Part shown: one piece after another, positions 35,501 to 43,923 of the stretch | How positions within the stretch are numbered: the first letter of the stretch is position 1 | How the letters are laid out: each line of letters starts with the position of its first letter | NCBI GenBank assembly: GCA_002281855.1 | Contig: NCHQ01000014.1 | Location: 62,001 to 126,000 of the forward strand | Source of the DNA: Rhodospirillales bacterium 24-66-33 | Lineage (GTDB): Bacteria > Pseudomonadota > Alphaproteobacteria > Reyranellales > Reyranellaceae | Length of the DNA stretch: 64,000 nucleotides | Direction of reading: 5' to 3' | Program-made: the position numbers and the translations under genes | The notes under the pieces: generated by a model | The model's database searches: none | Seen by the model: only the letters and a program-made list of their open reading frames with translations | Told to the model about the DNA's origin: nothing

Positions 35501-38500
35501 GCGGCGGCCTGACGATCGATGGAGGCATGCTGCAGGCGACGGCCAACATGTCGAGCGGCCGTTCGATCGCGTTGGGCAGCAATGGCGGAACGCTCGGCGC
35601 CACGTCCGGGGCGACATTGACCTTGACCGGCACGATTGACGGCGCCGTGGGGTTGACGGTCGCCGGGGCCGGTACCGTGGCGCTCGCAGGGACCTACAGC
35701 TATGCCGGCGCGAGCACGGTCACTTCGGGTACCTTGGCGCTGATTGGCGCAGGCAATATCGGCCAGTCGAGCGGCGTGAACCTCGCCGGGACGGGCGCGG
35801 TCCTCGACATCTCGGGCAGCAGCGGCAACCAAACGATCCAGGATCTGACCGGCGTCTCGGGCACGACGGTCAATCTGGGGGCGAACCGGCTGGTTGTGGG
35901 CTCGTCCGGCGCCTCTACGTTTTCCGGCACGGTCGCTGGATTTGGTGGGCTCACGATGGCGGGTTCCGGCACGCTGACGCTGGCAGGCACCAACCTCTTC
36001 GAGGGCGGCATGACGGTGACCGGCGGCACGCTCGCAGTCTCGTCCAACGGCAGTCTCGGCGGCATAGTCCACAGAGTGACGCTCGACGGCGGGACACTGC
36101 AGACCACGGCCAGCTTTCTCAGCGATCGGCAGGTCGTTCTGGGCAGCGGGGGCGGGACCTTCAATCCCAATGCCGGAATGACGCTTGGTTGGTACGGCGC
36201 GATCAGCGGGCTCGGCGGCTTGACGATGGCCGGACCTGGCTCCCTGACTCTGGCGGGCGCCAACACCTACAGTGGCGGCACGACGGTCAATGGCGGCATT
36301 CTGTCGATCTCCGCCGACAGCAATCTCGGCGACGTGGCCGGCGGGCTGACATTGAATGGCGGCGCATTGCAGTCGATGGCGACGCTGACGAGCAACCGCT
36401 CCATCATGTTGGGTGTAAATGGCGGGACCATCAAGGCCGACGCGGGCACGACGCTGACCTTGAGCGGTACGATCGGAGGTACGGTCGGATTTGGCCTGGG
36501 AATCGAGGGGGCCGGTACGGTCGCTCTTGGTGGGGCCAATACCTATGCCGGCTGGACCGGCATCGGGAATGACGGCCGCCTGGCCTTGGTCGGTAACGGT
36601 AGCATCTCGCAGTCGGCCGGTGTGCTGTTCCTGACACCCGGGACCTTCGACATCTCCGGCAGCAGCGGCAATCAGACGATCCAGAGCCTGCTGGGTGTTT
36701 CAGGCACGACCGTCAACCTCGGCGCCAACTCGCTCACGTTGGGTACGGCCAGCCTGTCGAACTTCGCGGGCTCCATTCAAGGCAGTGGCGGCCTGATCAA
36801 GCAGGGGGCCGGCACTCTCATGCTGACCGGGCAGAACACCTACGGCGGCGGCACGACGATCAATGCCGGCACGGTGTCGATCGCGTCGGACGGGAACCTC
36901 GGCAACACGAGCGGCGGCGTGACTATGAACGGCGGCGCGCTGCAGACGACGGCCAGCTTGGCAAGCGGACGCTCGATCACCCTTGGCAATGGCGGCGGCT
37001 CGTTCAATCCCGATACCGGAACGAAGCTGACTCTAAGCGGTCCGATCGGCGGATCGGGTGGTCTCACCATGGCGGGCCCCGGAACGCTCGCCCTGACCGG
37101 CGCCAACACCTACAGTGGAGGGACGTCGGCTTCGGCGGGCACGCTGCTCCTGGAGAACGGGAGCCTTGCGAGCGGAGTGGCGGTCGGAACTGGCGGTACC
37201 TTCGGCGGCAGCGGTACGGTCACCGGCAACGTCACGAACGCTGGCACCCTTGCGCTCAATACCAGTGGCCCGCTGAACGTCATCGGCACATACACCAACA
37301 ACGCCGGTTCCACCTATCAGGTCCAGGTCGTTCCGGCGAAGAGCAGCCAGCTCCGGGTGACCGGCAGCGCCGTGCTGAACGGTGGCACGGTGGCGGTGAT
37401 GGCCGGCAACGGCAACTACACGCGCGGCCCGGCCTACAATATCCTCAACGCCTCCGCGGGCGTGACCGGAACGTTTGCCAGCGTCACGTCCAATCTTGCC
37501 TTCCTGACGCCGTCGCTCAGCTACGACGCCAACAACGTCTATCTGACGCTGCTTCAGAGCAGCAATGCCTTCTCCAAGGGAGCGCGGACCGCCAATCACG
37601 GCGCCGTCGCCGCCGCGCTCGACAAGGCCAACACCAACGTCAGCGGCGATTTTGCCGCCGTGCTGGACGCGATCGTCCAGCTCGACACGCAGCAGGGGCC
37701 GGCGGCGCTGAACGTGATCAGCGGTCAGTCCTACGCGAACCTCGGCACGTTCAACACCCAGACGGCCAGCGCCTTCATGTCGGCCGTGAGTTCGCAGTTG
37801 AGCTCCCTTCATGGTGGCCAGGGGCGGGGTGGCACCTATGTCGCGCTGGCCGCTCTCTCCGGGGAGGCCTGCACCTTCGCCTGCGAGGTCCCGCCCGAGC
37901 CGTCGCGCTTCGGCGCCTGGCTGAGCGGCGTCGGCGGTCTGGGCTCGGTGCTGGGCGATGCCAATGCCGCGACGATGACCTACAATTTCGGGGGGACGGC
38001 AGTCGGTATCGACTACCGCGTGCGGCCGGACCTTCTGGTGGGCGTGGCGGCGGGCTATGTCGGCGGCACACAGTGGGTGAACGGCTTTTCAGGGCAGGCC
38101 AGCACCGATGCCTTCAGCGGCAGCCTCTACGCCTCTTACACACCGGGCAATCTCTATGTCGATGGTCTCGCGGGCTATGCCTATGCGAGCAACCGCATGA
38201 CGCGGATGATCGCGATCCCGGGACTGACTGCACGGACCGCCCAGGGAACAACCGGTGCGAACCAGGTGATGGGCCTCCTGGAGAGCGGGTGGCGCTTCGA
38301 CCTGCCGCTGGCTCTGGCGGCCTCGGTGACGCCGTTCGCCCGCCTGCAGGGTTCGACGACGACGCAGAGTGGATTCACCGAGAGCGGCGCGAACTCGCTC
38401 AACCTCGTGGTCCAGCAGCAGACGGTGAACTCGCTTCGAAGCACGTTCGGCGTGGATCTTTCGGCCACGCTGCCGAAGGCGACGATCGGCGTGCGCCTGG

Positions 38501-38736
38501 GCTGGCAGCACGAATATGCCGACACCAGCCGGCCGATGACGGCGTCGTTCTCGGGCTCGCCCGGCACGCCCTTCACCGTGTTCGGCGCCACGCCGCAGCG
38601 GGATTCGGCGGTCGTGGGTCTCGGCGCCACCTTCCAGGTCGCTGACGCGACCGAGGTCAGCCTGCGCTACGATGGCGAACTCGGGGGTGGCACCAACAAC
38701 AACGCCCTCACCCTCGGCCTCAGGATGAAATGGTGA
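32563..38736 (+). CDS. Giant autotransporter with PATR passenger repeats
   Basis: From the ATG at 32563 the protein has 2,057 residues. A signal peptide (MPRFPSTPVWFGRFVAGLLA, then TTALTGAFAPAPARA) leads into a Gly-rich region to about 33600, then 13 autotransporter-associated beta-strand repeats of the GTLTLAGANTYSGGTTV kind predicted to form a beta-helix stalk, and a C-terminal 12-strand autotransporter barrel from about 37909 (RFGAWLSGVGG) ending LGLRMKW, with an aromatic last residue as BAM clients need. A Cys pair (CTFAC) precedes the barrel, rare in this family. Function is probably surface adhesion or biofilm; no protease or lipase motif seen. An ATG at 32503 would add 20 residues and cannot be excluded. 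A GGC/GGT triplet tract near 32945-32985 may be slippage-prone. Confidence 0.9.
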   Translation: MPRFPSTPVWFGRFVAGLLATTALTGAFAPAPARAQSDMGSGGAGASPTTIGAGGAGGLGSATTTGGIGETPASSSAGGGGGGAGVTGGIGGMGSSYGGGAAVSGGGGGGSPGAPGADGGSASTYSGDGGGGGGGGGGAHGSVVATSTTNTIVVVGGGGGSGGVGGNGQSTTGGGGGGQGGYGTAVNGAVSYTNSGTVTGGNGGAGGDGNTAFGSLGGNGGDGGHGLAAVVAGAAVNNGGTITGGTGGNGGNSPFSASSAGSGGNAGAGIVGSGVTINNAASVTGGAGGVIGTGSTPAGSPTPGHGGAGIVGSDLTIINTGSIVGGMNGSGSAQANAITFTGGANTLVLAGAWSLSGNIGIESGSVTFNPLGALSVANAITGKGSVIVPGANTMTLAGNNTYEGGTTVNNGTLSISSAGNLGNPAGGVTLNGGTLQTTASLSSSSAFYLTGGGGTFTPETGTTLTLSGTINDLGASTGTLTMAGTGTLVLAGASTYTGGTNINEGTVSISSDANLGASSGSLTVDGGTLQTTADLKSDRSITLGPRAGAFMPDAGTALTLNGEIGGPGGLFMIGPGTLTLTGANSYADGTIINAGTLVVSSGGNLGSPNSGSLTLNGSTLRTTASMAYGLPVVLNQGGGTFTPDAGTTLTLNADVDGPGTLTMAGAGTLVLAGGAFVSNFSGGTTVNSGTLSTSSDQYLGSGGLTLNGGTLQTTASFGIGLPFTLGDKGGTFAPTAGTTLTVSSAITGAGSLTMVGPGTLALAGENNYTGGTVFKAGTLSISDDRNLGHARAGLTMNGGTLASTADVSTNRSIVLGSDGGSFSPAAGTTLTLTSAIEGAGGLTATGAGTLELKGETVYTGATTISSGTLALADYGKIAQSSGVNLTGAGAVFDIAAANGERTIQGLSGISGTSVNFGTRTLSIDSTNSTTFAGAIEGSGALVKKGVGTQILAGANTYSGGTKVEAGTLSISSDDNLGNASGGLTIDGGMLQATANMSSGRSIALGSNGGTLGATSGATLTLTGTIDGAVGLTVAGAGTVALAGTYSYAGASTVTSGTLALIGAGNIGQSSGVNLAGTGAVLDISGSSGNQTIQDLTGVSGTTVNLGANRLVVGSSGASTFSGTVAGFGGLTMAGSGTLTLAGTNLFEGGMTVTGGTLAVSSNGSLGGIVHRVTLDGGTLQTTASFLSDRQVVLGSGGGTFNPNAGMTLGWYGAISGLGGLTMAGPGSLTLAGANTYSGGTTVNGGILSISADSNLGDVAGGLTLNGGALQSMATLTSNRSIMLGVNGGTIKADAGTTLTLSGTIGGTVGFGLGIEGAGTVALGGANTYAGWTGIGNDGRLALVGNGSISQSAGVLFLTPGTFDISGSSGNQTIQSLLGVSGTTVNLGANSLTLGTASLSNFAGSIQGSGGLIKQGAGTLMLTGQNTYGGGTTINAGTVSIASDGNLGNTSGGVTMNGGALQTTASLASGRSITLGNGGGSFNPDTGTKLTLSGPIGGSGGLTMAGPGTLALTGANTYSGGTSASAGTLLLENGSLASGVAVGTGGTFGGSGTVTGNVTNAGTLALNTSGPLNVIGTYTNNAGSTYQVQVVPAKSSQLRVTGSAVLNGGTVAVMAGNGNYTRGPAYNILNASAGVTGTFASVTSNLAFLTPSLSYDANNVYLTLLQSSNAFSKGARTANHGAVAAALDKANTNVSGDFAAVLDAIVQLDTQQGPAALNVISGQSYANLGTFNTQTASAFMSAVSSQLSSLHGGQGRGGTYVALAALSGEACTFACEVPPEPSRFGAWLSGVGGLGSVLGDANAATMTYNFGGTAVGIDYRVRPDLLVGVAAGYVGGTQWVNGFSGQASTDAFSGSLYASYTPGNLYVDGLAGYAYASNRMTRMIAIPGLTARTAQGTTGANQVMGLLESGWRFDLPLALAASVTPFARLQGSTTTQSGFTESGANSLNLVVQQQTVNSLRSTFGVDLSATLPKATIGVRLGWQHEYADTSRPMTASFSGSPGTPFTVFGATPQRDSAVVGLGATFQVADATEVSLRYDGELGGGTNNNALTLGLRMKW
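33731..37230 (+). repeat. Thirteen in-frame passenger repeats of two lengths
   Basis: Repeat units start near 33731, 34015, 34285, 34558, 34831, 35098, 35397, 35665, 35962, 36235, 36508, 36808 and 37078. Ten are a ~270-base type with NLG then GGTLQTTA; three (units 6, 8, 11) are a ~297-300-base type with SQSSGV then TIQxLxGVSGTTVNLG. The last is truncated. They are diverged coding repeats, not a CRISPR array. Confidence 0.85.
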
Positions 38737-38787
38737 GGGACTGAAACCACGGCAGGGCCGGGCGTTGCGTCCGGTGCCCAGCCCCCG

Positions 38788-41259
38788 CTACTGCCGAACG
38801 CGGGCGCCCATCGGATCGTAGAGAGGCCTCACGCTCGCCATGGCGGGTATCCGTTGACCTGCGACCTCGATTTCGTAGCGCGCGGCAAGAAGATCGGCGT
38901 CCGTCGCGCCCGCCTCTCGCGGAACGTACCCCAAGCCCACCGCGGCACCGAGATGGTGGCCGTAGCCGCCGGACGCCAGATAGCCCGCAACCTCGCCGTC
39001 CTTCACGATCGGCTCGGCGTGATAGAGCAGGGGCTGCGGGTCGAGGAGCTGGAACTGCAGCAACCGCCGGCCGAGGCCCGCCTGCTTCCTGGCGTTCACG
39101 GCGGCGCGGCCGAGAAAGTCGCCGAACCGGCCGGCGCGTTTGTCGACCTTCACCGCGAACCCCAGCCCCGCTTCCAGCACATGGTCTTCGTCGCTGATAT
39201 CGTGGCCGAAGTCGCGATAGGCCTTTTCGAGCCGCAGCGAATTCATGGCATGCACGCCGGCCAGGCGGAGTCCGTAGGCCTCCCCGGCGTCGACGAGGAG
39301 ATCGAAGATCTGCCGGGCGAATTCGGTCGGCATGTAGAGTTCCCAGCCCAGTTCGCCGACATAGGTGATGCGGTGGGCGCGCACCAGCGCCATGCCGAGT
39401 TCGATCGTGCGGGCCGTGCCGAAGGGAAAGGCGGCGTTCGACAGGTCGGCCGTCGTCAGCGACTGCAGGAAGTCGCGCGAGCGGGGGCCCATGACGGCCA
39501 GGCAAGCCTCGCCGCTCGTGACGTCGAGAGCCATGCAGTGAGCCTCCGCCGGGATGTGGCGCGTGAGCCAGGCGAGGTCGCGCGTGACCGCCGCAGCCGC
39601 CGTGATCACGAGGAACGAGTGTTCGTCCAGGCGCGTGACGGTGAGGTCGGCTTCGATGCCGCCGCGTTCGTTCAGCCACTGCGTATAGACGATGCGGCCG
39701 GGCTCGACGGCGACGTCATTGGCCGAGACGCGCTGCAGAACGGCCTCGGCGTCACGACCCTCGACGCGGAATTTTCCGAAGGCGCTCATGTCCAGCATGC
39801 CGAGGCCGGTGCGGACGGCGCGATGTTCCTCGGCCGAAAATTCGAACCAGTTCTGCCGTTGCCACGAGTAGCGATAGGCCGGCGGCACGGCGGCCTCGCG
39901 CCGGTCGGCCGGCTGGAACCAGTGAGCGCGCTCCCAGCCCGCGGTCTCGCCGAAGCAGGCGCCGCGTTCCTTGAGGCGCTCGTAGAAAGGCGTGTGGCGC
40001 ACGCCGCGCGCCGAGGTGAACTGCCGGTACGGGAAGTGGTCGGCGTAGAGCAGCCCCAGCGTCTCCGTCACCCGGGCCTCGATGAAGGACTTGGTCGACT
40101 GGTAGGGAAAAGTCCGCCGCACGTCGACGTCCCACAGGTCGAAGGGCGGGGCGCCGTCGGCGATCCATTCGGCCAGCGCCTTGCCGGCGCCACCGGCCGA
40201 CTGGATGCCGACCGAGTTGAAACCGCAGGCGACGAAGAAATTCCTGAGCTCCGGGGCTTCGCCCAGCAGGTAGCGGTCGTCGTGGGTGAAGCTCTCGGGT
40301 CCGTTGAAGAAGGTATGGATCCCGGTCTTCTCCAGGATGGGCATGCGCCGGGTCGCCATCTCGAGGATGGGAGCGAAGTGGTCGAAGTCTTCCGGCAGCT
40401 GGTCGAAGCAGAAATCTTCGGGAATACCGTCCGTTGCCCAGGGCTTGGCGACCGACTCGAACGCGCCCAGCAGGATCTTGCCGGCATCCTCCTTGTAGTA
40501 GGCGCACTCGTCGGGAACGCGGAGCACCGGCAGGGTGCGCGACAGGCCGGGGACCTGCTCCGTGACGATGTAGAAATGCTCGCAGGCCTGCAGCGGCAGG
40601 CCGACGCCCGCCATCTTGCCCACGGTGCGGCCCCACATACCGGCGCAGTTGACGACGAACTCGGCTGAGATCGCGCCCTTGTCGGTGGAGACACCGGTCA
40701 CCCGGCCGCGATCCTTCGCGATCCCGGTAACTCGCGTATGCTCGAAGATCCGGGCGCCGAGCTGGCGTGCGCCCTTGGCCAGCGCCAGCGCGATATTGGT
40801 CGGATCGCCCTGGCCATCCTTCGGCAACGCCACCGCACCGACCACGCCCTCGATGTCGAGCAGGGGATGCAGCGCCGCGGCCTCGGCGGGCGAAATCGTC
40901 TCGATCTCCACGCCGAAGGACCGCGCCATGGACGCGCCGCGCTTCAGCTCTTCCAGGCGCTCCCCGGTGAGCGCGACGGTCAGCGAGCCGTTGCGCTTGA
41001 AGCCGGTCGCCAGCCCGGTCTCGTCTTCGAGCCGGCCGTACAGTTCCTGGCTGTATTTGGCGAGCCGGGTCATGTTGGCGGTCGCGCGAAGCTGCGCGAT
41101 CAGTCCCGCCGCATGCCAGGTCGTGCCCGAGGTGAGCTGCTTGCGCTCCAGCAGCACGATGTCGGTCCAGCCGAGCCTGGCGAGATGATAGGCGACTGAA
41201 CAGCCGATGACGCCACCACCGATGATGACGACGCGGGCATGGCTTGGCAGTGGGTTCAC
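38788..41259 (-). CDS. Dimethylglycine/sarcosine dehydrogenase-like flavoprotein with GcvT domain
   Basis: This 823-residue protein has an N-terminal FAD-binding fold (VVIIGGGVIGCSVAYHLARL) and the motif SGTTWHAAGL, whose His49 aligns with the His that carries covalent FAD in dimethylglycine dehydrogenase. The C-terminal half is a GcvT-type tetrahydrofolate domain (from about residue 440; TGLGMLDMSAFGKFRVEGRD, GELGWELYMPTEFA). The family oxidatively demethylates N-methyl amino acids and passes the one-carbon unit to folate. It starts with GTG, overlapping the CobW-type gene stop, and is third in a three-gene operon. Actual substrate may be another secondary or tertiary amine. A clear terminator is not seen downstream; only a short GC hairpin near 38755-38780. 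Confidence 0.9.
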   Translation of the reverse strand: MNPLPSHARVVIIGGGVIGCSVAYHLARLGWTDIVLLERKQLTSGTTWHAAGLIAQLRATANMTRLAKYSQELYGRLEDETGLATGFKRNGSLTVALTGERLEELKRGASMARSFGVEIETISPAEAAALHPLLDIEGVVGAVALPKDGQGDPTNIALALAKGARQLGARIFEHTRVTGIAKDRGRVTGVSTDKGAISAEFVVNCAGMWGRTVGKMAGVGLPLQACEHFYIVTEQVPGLSRTLPVLRVPDECAYYKEDAGKILLGAFESVAKPWATDGIPEDFCFDQLPEDFDHFAPILEMATRRMPILEKTGIHTFFNGPESFTHDDRYLLGEAPELRNFFVACGFNSVGIQSAGGAGKALAEWIADGAPPFDLWDVDVRRTFPYQSTKSFIEARVTETLGLLYADHFPYRQFTSARGVRHTPFYERLKERGACFGETAGWERAHWFQPADRREAAVPPAYRYSWQRQNWFEFSAEEHRAVRTGLGMLDMSAFGKFRVEGRDAEAVLQRVSANDVAVEPGRIVYTQWLNERGGIEADLTVTRLDEHSFLVITAAAAVTRDLAWLTRHIPAEAHCMALDVTSGEACLAVMGPRSRDFLQSLTTADLSNAAFPFGTARTIELGMALVRAHRITYVGELGWELYMPTEFARQIFDLLVDAGEAYGLRLAGVHAMNSLRLEKAYRDFGHDISDEDHVLEAGLGFAVKVDKRAGRFGDFLGRAAVNARKQAGLGRRLLQFQLLDPQPLLYHAEPIVKDGEVAGYLASGGYGHHLGAAVGLGYVPREAGATDADLLAARYEIEVAGQRIPAMASVRPLYDPMGARVRQ

Positions 41260-42197
41260 GAGTCAGTCCTGCTGTGGAGAAGGCAGGCGCCGAAGGCGCC
41301 GTCGAGTTGGGATGCGTCGAGGGTGCCCGCGCGTCCGATCACGACGATCTCGGCGCCCGTCGTGTCCGGCGAACCGTCGAGCGGATCGATGCTGACGTCC
41401 GCGCCGGCACGGTGCAGCGCGACCCGGCCGCCGGTCCCCGTGGCGACGATGCCTTTCACGCGCACGATGCCGTCGGGCAGGCCGGCGACGACGGTGCGCA
41501 GGGCCTCGATGTCGAGCGGTGCGTCGCTGCTCCAGTAATGGCTCTCGAAGAGGGCGGAGGCGGCGTCGGACCCGGCCGACGTGCAGGCTGGCAGGCGCCC
41601 GCGCCGAGGCGTGCTCTGGGAGAACAGATCCCCGGCGTCCACGCGCCCTTGCAGCACTTCGATCATGCGCGCGCCCGGCGCCTGTGCCGTGGCGAAGGCG
41701 CGGGCCTCCGTCAGGCCCGCCGGATCGGCGAGGTCGATCTTGCTCAGGATGAGGATGTCGGCCGCGGCGAGCTGGCGGCGCACCAGGCTGCCCACGAACT
41801 TGTCGCGGGCGCGGGCACGCACCGTGGCGGCATCCACCACCACCACCGTGGCGCCGTGGGACAGGCCGGGCGAGCCCGCCAGGGCCGCGATGCGGGCCGG
41901 ATCGGCGACGCCGCTGGCCTCGATCACGATCTGCTCGTAGCGATCGGCGCGGCCCGCGAAACGATCCAGCGCCATCGCGAGGTCGCCGGCGACCGAGCAG
42001 CAGGCGCAGCCGTTCGCCAGGGTGACGACATCGTCGTCGCGCGAGACGATCAGCTTTTCGTCGATCGAAATCGCGCCGAAATCGTTGACCAGCACGCCGA
42101 TCCGCAGCCCGTGGTCGCCGGCCAGCAGGCCGTTGACCAACGTCGTCTTGCCGGCGCCGAGATAGCCGCCGATCGTGGTGACGGGAACCGATGTCAT
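41256..42197 (-). CDS. COG0523 (CobW/CobW_C-type) metal-chaperone GTPase
   Basis: The 313-residue protein has Walker A GYLGAGKTT (residues 11-19), the metal-binding CxCC motif GCACCS (Cys64, 66, 67), and Walker B-type EASGVADP. COG0523 GTPases deliver Zn, Co or Fe to target metalloenzymes. The start at 42197 overlaps the amidohydrolase stop by 4 bases, and the end overlaps the flavoprotein start. This suggests it serves the metal-dependent amidohydrolase made from the same message, but no direct evidence shows which metal. The reading frame upstream of 42197 lies within the amidohydrolase gene and is not used. Confidence 0.88.
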   Translation of the reverse strand: MTSVPVTTIGGYLGAGKTTLVNGLLAGDHGLRIGVLVNDFGAISIDEKLIVSRDDDVVTLANGCACCSVAGDLAMALDRFAGRADRYEQIVIEASGVADPARIAALAGSPGLSHGATVVVVDAATVRARARDKFVGSLVRRQLAAADILILSKIDLADPAGLTEARAFATAQAPGARMIEVLQGRVDAGDLFSQSTPRRGRLPACTSAGSDAASALFESHYWSSDAPLDIEALRTVVAGLPDGIVRVKGIVATGTGGRVALHRAGADVSIDPLDGSPDTTGAEIVVIGRAGTLDASQLDGAFGACLLHSRTDS

Positions 42198-43831
42198 CTC
42201 TTGCCCAGAGGATAGGGCTGTCCTTCGAACACCGTGCCCCAGATGGGAATGTCGCGCAGTTCCAATGGTGCCACTTCGCAGGGATCGGCCTCGAGCACGG
42301 TGAAGTCGGCCTTCTTGCCGCTGCAGATGCTGCCGATCTCGTGTTCGAGGCCCATCACATAGGCGGCGTTGATCGTGATCGCCCGCAGCGCCTCGTCCAG
42401 CGAGACCCTTTCCCGCGGGCACAGCACGTCGCCGGCGGCATTCACACGGTTGAGCGCGATCCAGGCATTCTGCAGCGGCCGGGCGGGCGCCATGGTGAAA
42501 TCGGAGTGGAGCGCGAAGGGCACGCGGTTGCGCGAGAGCGAGCCCAGCCGGACCATCTGGCTAGCCCGTTCATGACCCACGCCGCGGCGCGCGTAGACGT
42601 CGCTCAGCTCGTACACATAGTAGGGATTGGCCGAGACGAGGGCGCCGAGATCGGCGATGCGCCGCGCCTGGGCGGATGTCGAAATGCCGAAATGCTCGAT
42701 CGTGAAGCGGTGGTTGATGCGGGGCCGTTCCCACTGCAGCTTCTCCAGCACGTCGAGCGCCAGCTCGACGCCGAGATCGCCTGTGCAATGGACATGGATG
42801 ACGTAGCCGTCGTTCCACAGCGCGCGGGCCGCTTTTTCGAAGGCCTCCGGCGCCATCAGCCATTCGCCGTCATGCCCGTCGATATAGCCGGGGCCGCCCA
42901 GCTGCATGAGCTGCGAGAAGAAGGCGCCGTCGGTGAACAGCTTGACGTGCTTGCCGAAGCGCAGCCGGCGCCTGTTGCGCTCGGGGAGCGCGGCAAGCTG
43001 CTCCAGTCGCAGGCCCGTGCCCGCGAAGGCCACGTGCGGCACGAATTCGACCCGGAACGGCGTGTCGTCGTTGTCGAAGGCCGCAACCGAGCCGGCCCAC
43101 TCGGCCTCGTGATCGAAGATGCCGAACGCCATGTCGCCGACCGTCGTATGGCCGCCGAGATGAATGACCTCGGCGGTGCGCTTCATCGCCGGGCCCCGGC
43201 GCTGTGGCGACAGGAGGTAGCCGGAGAGCTTCGCGCGTACGAAGCGGTTGCCGGCCTCATAGAAATGCCCTCTGTCGATGTCGACTTGGTGGGCGCCCCG
43301 CAGCTTCTCACGGTCGAGTTCGAAATAGTCGAGGGCGGCTTTGTTCACGATCGTCTCGTGAAACGACCGGTGGACGAGGATCAGGGGACGCGTCCTCGAG
43401 ATGGCGTCGAGGTCCTGGAGCCAGATCTCGCCGTGCCAGTCGCGATGGTAGCCCCAGGTGAAGAGCGGTTCCTTGGGATCGGGGTTGGCCTCGTGCAGCT
43501 CCTTCAGGCGCGCGAGGAAGGCGTCGCGCGTCCGCACCGGTGCGACCGTGCGGTCGGGCAGCTGCCACTCCATGGCGGTGATGAATTCGCACTGCAGCAG
43601 ATATGCGGCCATCGAGGGATGGAGGTGCGGATCGATGAAGCCCGGCATCAGCACGTGCTTCTCGAAGGTCCGGTCGATCGTGTGCGGATGGGCCTCCAGC
43701 CACGGCCGCAGGGTCTCCAACGTGCCGACCTCCACGATCGAGCCCTCACGGACGGCGACGGCCGTTGCTTCGGGCAGCGATGGCTCCATGGTCCGAATCT
43801 TGCGGGCGACAAAGACGGTAATTCTCGACAT
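42194..43831 (-). CDS. Amidohydrolase family 3 metal-dependent hydrolase
   Basis: The 545-residue protein (start MSRITVFVARKIRTME at 43831) is a TIM-barrel amidohydrolase of the YtcJ type. The metal-binding HxH is in PGFIDPHLHPSM (His69, His71); later ligand regions are HVHCTGDLGVEL, FTIEHFG and ALHSDFTMAPA. It ends with the small beta-domain GKKADFTVLEADPCEV. It is cytoplasmic by lack of a signal peptide. Family members hydrolyse amides, formamides or cyclic ureides; this substrate is unknown. It is first in the operon with the COG0523 GTPase and a demethylating flavoprotein, divergent from a GlxA-type regulator. The upstream frame extension to 43984 overlaps that regulator and is rejected. 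Confidence 0.88.
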   Translation of the reverse strand: MSRITVFVARKIRTMEPSLPEATAVAVREGSIVEVGTLETLRPWLEAHPHTIDRTFEKHVLMPGFIDPHLHPSMAAYLLQCEFITAMEWQLPDRTVAPVRTRDAFLARLKELHEANPDPKEPLFTWGYHRDWHGEIWLQDLDAISRTRPLILVHRSFHETIVNKAALDYFELDREKLRGAHQVDIDRGHFYEAGNRFVRAKLSGYLLSPQRRGPAMKRTAEVIHLGGHTTVGDMAFGIFDHEAEWAGSVAAFDNDDTPFRVEFVPHVAFAGTGLRLEQLAALPERNRRRLRFGKHVKLFTDGAFFSQLMQLGGPGYIDGHDGEWLMAPEAFEKAARALWNDGYVIHVHCTGDLGVELALDVLEKLQWERPRINHRFTIEHFGISTSAQARRIADLGALVSANPYYVYELSDVYARRGVGHERASQMVRLGSLSRNRVPFALHSDFTMAPARPLQNAWIALNRVNAAGDVLCPRERVSLDEALRAITINAAYVMGLEHEIGSICSGKKADFTVLEADPCEVAPLELRDIPIWGTVFEGQPYPLGKR

Positions 43832-43923
43832 GCGCTGCACCCCCGACGGCCGGCCGGCAGGCCTCCCGCACAAATAGTCTAGGGCAGCGTCGATGCCGCT
43901 ATGTATACTTTTGAGCCAGATGC
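43832..43923. promoter_or_regulatory. Divergent promoter region of amidohydrolase operon and GlxA regulator
   Basis: The 92-base gap must hold both promoters and probably the regulator's binding site. A GC palindrome CCGGCCGG lies at about 43851, and a TATGTATACTTTT stretch near 43900-43912 could supply a -10 for the regulator gene. No precise sites can be fixed. Confidence 0.35.

Noticed and set aside
33731..37230. Regular ~270-base repeats considered as a CRISPR-like or tandem DNA array
   Set aside because: The units are diverged, strictly in frame and match the autotransporter-associated beta-strand repeat, so they are protein repeats.
38755..38785. GC hairpin between autotransporter and flavoprotein genes as a terminator
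   Set aside because: The stem is short and imperfect and no T-run lies on either side, so I did not list it as a terminator.
38854..40668. 604-codon plus-strand frame opposite the flavoprotein gene
   Set aside because: Shadow of the dehydrogenase gene; no ribosome-binding site or protein motif.
42191..43882. 563-codon plus-strand frame opposite the amidohydrolase gene
   Set aside because: Shadow of the amidohydrolase gene, with no recognisable family.
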